Assembly (NCBI GenBank): GCA_919902475.1
Contig: CAKKRA010000003.1
Location: forward strand, 1 to 5,785
DNA: 5,785 nt
Direction of reading: 5' to 3'
Origin: Nitrospiria bacterium
GTDB taxonomy: Bacteria > Nitrospirota > CAKKRA01 > 9FT-COMBO-42-15
The notes under the pieces are model-generated. The model was not told where the DNA came from. It worked only from the letters and a program-made list of their open reading frames with translations, and did not search any database. Each line of letters opens with the position of its first letter. Position 1 is the first letter of the stretch. Below, piece by piece: positions 2,887-5,785 of this stretch. The position numbers and the translations under genes are program-made.

Positions 2887-5785
2887 ATGAAGCAAGCGCC
2901 ATCATTAGCCAAACTTACAAAGTCTAAATCGTCAAATGTGTTGCTCAGAAAAAGGCTTTTTAAGCTTCTTGATGAGGCGCGCAATAAGCCTGTTGTCTGG
3001 ATAACTGCGCCTCCTGGCGCAGGCAAGACAACACTTATCTCCACATACCTTGAAGAAAGAAGGCTTTCCTGTCTCTGGTATCAGATAGACTCTGGCGATG
3101 GAGATATTGCCTCATTCTTTCATTATATGGCTATTGCAGCAAAACAGGCTGCGCCGCGTTATCGCAAGCCTCTTCCAAACCTTACCCCTGAATATCTACG
3201 GGGGCTGCCAACATTTACACGCAATTACTTTAGGGAGCTGTATAGTAGAGTGTCAAAGAGTCAAAGTATCAAAGGGTCAAAGCGCTCTGACACTTTGACA
3301 CATGGACACTCTGATACTATCAGTAGATTTATCATCGTCCTTGACAACTATCAGGATGCGCCGGCAGACTCGCAACTGCATGAGATTATACAGACAGGGC
3401 TTTCAGAAATCATAGAGGGCATAAATGTAATTATAATCAGCCGCACCGACCCTCCTCCTGCATTTGCAGTGCTGCGGGCTAATAATAAGATGGGCACTCT
3501 TGGCTGGAATGAATTAAAACTATCAACTGAGGAAATTAGCGGCATTGTTCAGCTTAAGGCGCATAAAAAGCTGTCTAAAGAGGCAATACAAGAGCTTCAT
3601 GAAAAAACCAATGGCTGGGCTGCAGGGCTTGCGCTTATGTTGGAGCATCAGGGTTCAGCAGACATGCTCCAAAGGCATGGCAGAGGATTTACAACTCAGG
3701 CGATGTTTGACTACTTTGCCTCTGAGATATTTTATAGATTAGATAACCCCTCACAGGAAATACTTTTGCAGACAGCATTTTTGCCGATAATGACAGGCCA
3801 TTTTGCTCAGCAGCTTACAGGCTTGCATCAGGCAGGCGAGCTTCTATCTGAATTAAACCGCAGGAACTATTTTACCATAAGAAAGTCGCTTCCTGACCCT
3901 GTCTATCAATATCATCCCTTATTTCGTGAATTTTTACTGGCACAGGCAAAGCAGCAGCTTACAGATGCGCAGCTAATTCAAACACAGCACAAGGCAGCAG
4001 AGATATTAGAGAGTACAGGTCAGGCAGAAGATGCTATTATTCTATACAGCCATGCAGAAGACTGGGCATCTATGGCGCGCATAATCCTTGCCAATGCGCA
4101 GGCAATGATTACAGAGGGTCGCAATCAGGCAGTAGAACAATGGATAAATCGCCTTCCGCAGGCAGTTATTAATGAAGTTCCTTGGCTTCTTTACTGGCTT
4201 GGAGTATGCCGCATGCCGTTTAATCTGCCTGAGGGAAGGGGGTATTTTGAGCAGGCATTTGAAAAATTTAAGCTCCTAAATAATGCAGCAGGAATCTTCC
4301 TTGCGTGGGCTGGGGTGGTTGAAACCTATATCTATCAATGGGGTGATTTTAAACCCTTAGACAAATGGATTTCAGAGATTGAAGCCTTGCTTGCAAAATA
4401 TCCAACATTACCGTCTCCTGAGATTGAGGCAAAGGTAACAACAGGGGTGTTTACTGCACTTGCGTATCGCCAGCCGCAACACCCGGACCTCCCTGTTTGG
4501 GCAGAACGACTTCAGCGCTTGATAGAAATCAACCCTGATGCCTCGTCAAGCATGATAATGGGGAATCAGCTATTGCTGTATTATTCATGGTGGAATGGCG
4601 ACCTTGTCAAAGGCACAAACCTCGTAAACATCTTAGAGCCGCTATCTCGGCTGCCTGACCTTGCGCCTATTTCACGGATTACATGGCAAGCTATTAAAGC
4701 AGTGTACAGTTGGATGGCTGCAGATGATAGAGGGTGCATACAGGCAGTTGAGGAAGGTTTAAGAATTGCAGAAACCACTGGCGTGCATATATTAGATTTT
4801 ATGCTTTTGGCACAAGGGGCATGGGGTGTGCTCACTTCTGGGGAACCAGAAAAAGCGTCTTTAATGTTTAAGCAGATGTTGTTGATTATGGATAACAGCC
4901 GTCTTTTAGATGTTTGCCAATATCGGTATCAGGCATTTATTGAGGCCATGCATCGCAATGATATTCGCCAGATGGAGGAGCACGCCGAGGCTGCACTGTG
5001 TTTGGCAAGGGAGGCAGGGGTAATATGGGCTGAAGGAACTGTGCTGCCTGCATCTGCATGGGTGTATTTTGCATCTGGAAAACATGATATGGCTGTTGGG
5101 ATAATCAAACAGACTATGCAAATTGCACAGGATATCAGGAGCAAAACCATTGAGATTAACGCTTTACAGGCAGAAGTAGAGTTTGCAATGGCGCAGGAAA
5201 ATGAGGCAGCTTGTTTAAAGGCTTTGCAGAAAATATTCACCTTATGCAGACAGCAGGGGTATATAAATGCTGGATGGTGGCGTTCCTCTATTATGTCCCG
5301 TGCCTGCGCCATTGCCCTTGAAAACAACATAGAAAAAGACTATATCAAATTCCTCATAAAAAAGCGCAGCCTGCTTCCGCCTGATGATGCTGTTAACCTT
5401 GAAAACTGGCCGTGGCCTGTCAGGATATATGCCCTCGGCAGGTTTGCAATAGTAAAAGACAGCAAGCCAATGCGTTTTACTGAAAAGGCAAAGCATACAC
5501 CGTTAAAATTACTAAAGGTAATAATTGCCCTCGGCGGCAGGGATATTGGCGCAGAGGTCGTGATTGACACACTCTGGCCTGATGCAGACGGAGATACTGG
5601 TTTGCGCAGCCTGAATACCACGCTTCACCGCCTCCGCAAGCTGCTCGGAAATGATATGGCTATTTCACTTGAAGACAACCGCCTGACTATTGATGTGCGT
5701 CATGTATGGGTTGATGTATTTGCCTTCCAAAGGCTTTTAGGAAAAATTGAGAATACACTCAAAAAGCCAGACCTGCCTGTCGGGC
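2887..5785 (+). CDS. MalT-like STAND ATPase transcriptional regulator with C-terminal SARP-type winged helix (3' end outside window)
   Basis: One uninterrupted frame of 966 codons runs off the right edge, so the gene is partial only at its 3' end. An N-terminal STAND/NTPase domain has Walker A APPGAGKTT (41-49), Walker B FIIVLDNY (148-155), an IISRTDPP sensor-type segment (183-190), NGWAAGLAL (242-250) and YHPLFREFLL (342-351), all as in MalT-type regulators. Residues of about 380-835 are helical and TPR-like, the usual inducer- or partner-sensing part. From about 845 (VRIYALGRF) to 938 is an OmpR/SARP-type winged helix, with LWPDADGD and a TTLHRLRKLLG recognition-helix region (911-921). WVDVFAFQRLL then probably begins a BTAD-like domain. 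A polar insert at about 122-146 comes from an octamer repeat array. The start at 2887 fits the family N-terminus; the ribosome site is weak. The frame is also open upstream to 2731 through the MITE-like element, with ATGs at 2794 and 2821. The ligand and target genes are unknown. Confidence 0.88.
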   Translation, partial: MKQAPSLAKLTKSKSSNVLLRKRLFKLLDEARNKPVVWITAPPGAGKTTLISTYLEERRLSCLWYQIDSGDGDIASFFHYMAIAAKQAAPRYRKPLPNLTPEYLRGLPTFTRNYFRELYSRVSKSQSIKGSKRSDTLTHGHSDTISRFIIVLDNYQDAPADSQLHEIIQTGLSEIIEGINVIIISRTDPPPAFAVLRANNKMGTLGWNELKLSTEEISGIVQLKAHKKLSKEAIQELHEKTNGWAAGLALMLEHQGSADMLQRHGRGFTTQAMFDYFASEIFYRLDNPSQEILLQTAFLPIMTGHFAQQLTGLHQAGELLSELNRRNYFTIRKSLPDPVYQYHPLFREFLLAQAKQQLTDAQLIQTQHKAAEILESTGQAEDAIILYSHAEDWASMARIILANAQAMITEGRNQAVEQWINRLPQAVINEVPWLLYWLGVCRMPFNLPEGRGYFEQAFEKFKLLNNAAGIFLAWAGVVETYIYQWGDFKPLDKWISEIEALLAKYPTLPSPEIEAKVTTGVFTALAYRQPQHPDLPVWAERLQRLIEINPDASSSMIMGNQLLLYYSWWNGDLVKGTNLVNILEPLSRLPDLAPISRITWQAIKAVYSWMAADDRGCIQAVEEGLRIAETTGVHILDFMLLAQGAWGVLTSGEPEKASLMFKQMLLIMDNSRLLDVCQYRYQAFIEAMHRNDIRQMEEHAEAALCLAREAGVIWAEGTVLPASAWVYFASGKHDMAVGIIKQTMQIAQDIRSKTIEINALQAEVEFAMAQENEAACLKALQKIFTLCRQQGYINAGWWRSSIMSRACAIALENNIEKDYIKFLIKKRSLLPPDDAVNLENWPWPVRIYALGRFAIVKDSKPMRFTEKAKHTPLKLLKVIIALGGRDIGAEVVIDTLWPDADGDTGLRSLNTTLHRLRKLLGNDMAISLEDNRLTIDVRHVWVDVFAFQRLLGKIENTLKKPDLPVG
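3251..3323. repeat. Palindromic 8-bp repeat array inside the regulator gene
   Basis: Four head-to-tail octamers of pattern NNTCAAAG occupy 3251-3282. A CG follows at 3283-3284, then four octamers in the opposite orientation, related to CTYTGAYA (3285-3316), and a degenerate fifth (3317-3323). Perfect distant pairs include GTGTCAAAG (3250-3258) with CTTTGACAC (3293-3301), and AGAGTGTC (3247-3254) with GACACTCT (3305-3312). The array lies within an open frame and is translated in changing phase, because 8 is not a multiple of 3. The result is a Ser/Thr/Lys/Asp-rich stretch just before the Walker B strand. It resembles a dispersed intergenic repeat rather than protein-driven sequence. Confidence 0.85.

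Noticed and set aside
3251..3323. Octamer array as a miniature CRISPR
   Set aside because: Units are 8 bp with no spacers and reverse orientation halfway, which is unlike a CRISPR array.
3098..3742. Short + strand open frames at 3098-3298 and 3545-3742
   Set aside because: They lie out of frame inside the regulator gene, have no ribosome sites and show no family resemblance.
4581..5621. Several overlapping antisense open frames of 71-133 codons
   Set aside because: They are opposite the intact regulator frame, mutually overlapping, Cys/Ser/Pro-rich in the manner of shadow translations, and lack recognisable domains.

Overview
The window looks like chromosomal DNA from an anaerobic or microaerophilic environmental bacterium. 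A member of the Nitrospirota or a deltaproteobacterial-type lineage is my best guess. It rests on the mixture of a tungstate-type ABC transporter, an HU of the GRNPQTG type, an Nth with an LRTKD motif in place of LSAQATD, and a large MalT-like ATPase regulator ending in a SARP-type winged helix. Base composition is moderately AT-rich. All genes are on the + strand.

Layout: (1) 64-1492 is a tight two-gene unit, tupB (permease) and tupC (ATPase), separated by one base. The binding protein TupA is not in the window and may lie upstream. (2) 1493-1628 is a dense control region. It holds an all-A/T hairpin, a UP-like A/T tract, a good sigma-70 promoter (TTGCGA-N17-TATACT), a perfect 8-bp inverted repeat in the predicted leader and a strong Shine-Dalgarno, all serving an HU gene (1629-1916). 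(3) A textbook intrinsic terminator (1956-1990) closes the HU unit. It sits only about 9 bases before the probable ATG of an endonuclease III gene, nth (1999-2655). (4) 2656-2886 holds a perfect -10 box with a fair -35 and a MITE-like element of about 124 bp, with 11-bp perfect terminal inverted repeats and two internal hairpins. (5) 2887-5785 is one uninterrupted reading frame that runs off the right edge. It encodes at least 966 residues of a STAND/MalT-like ATPase with a helical repeat region and a C-terminal OmpR/SARP-like winged helix.

The most unusual feature is inside that last gene. Between the Walker A region and the Walker B strand, the coding sequence contains a palindromic array of 8-bp repeats (3251-3323): four direct NNTCAAAG units, a CG centre, then four inverted units and a degenerate fifth. 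It keeps the reading frame and encodes a polar Ser/Thr/Lys-rich insert of about 25 residues. It looks like an intergenic-type repeat that landed in a gene and was tolerated as protein. Secondary points are a proline at the usual Q-loop glutamine of TupC and a possible regulator mRNA leader made almost wholly of the MITE-like element.

How the genes work together: tupBC supplies oxyanion uptake, HU and Nth are housekeeping (nucleoid structure and base excision repair), and the regulator is the start of a separate transcription unit whose targets are not visible here.
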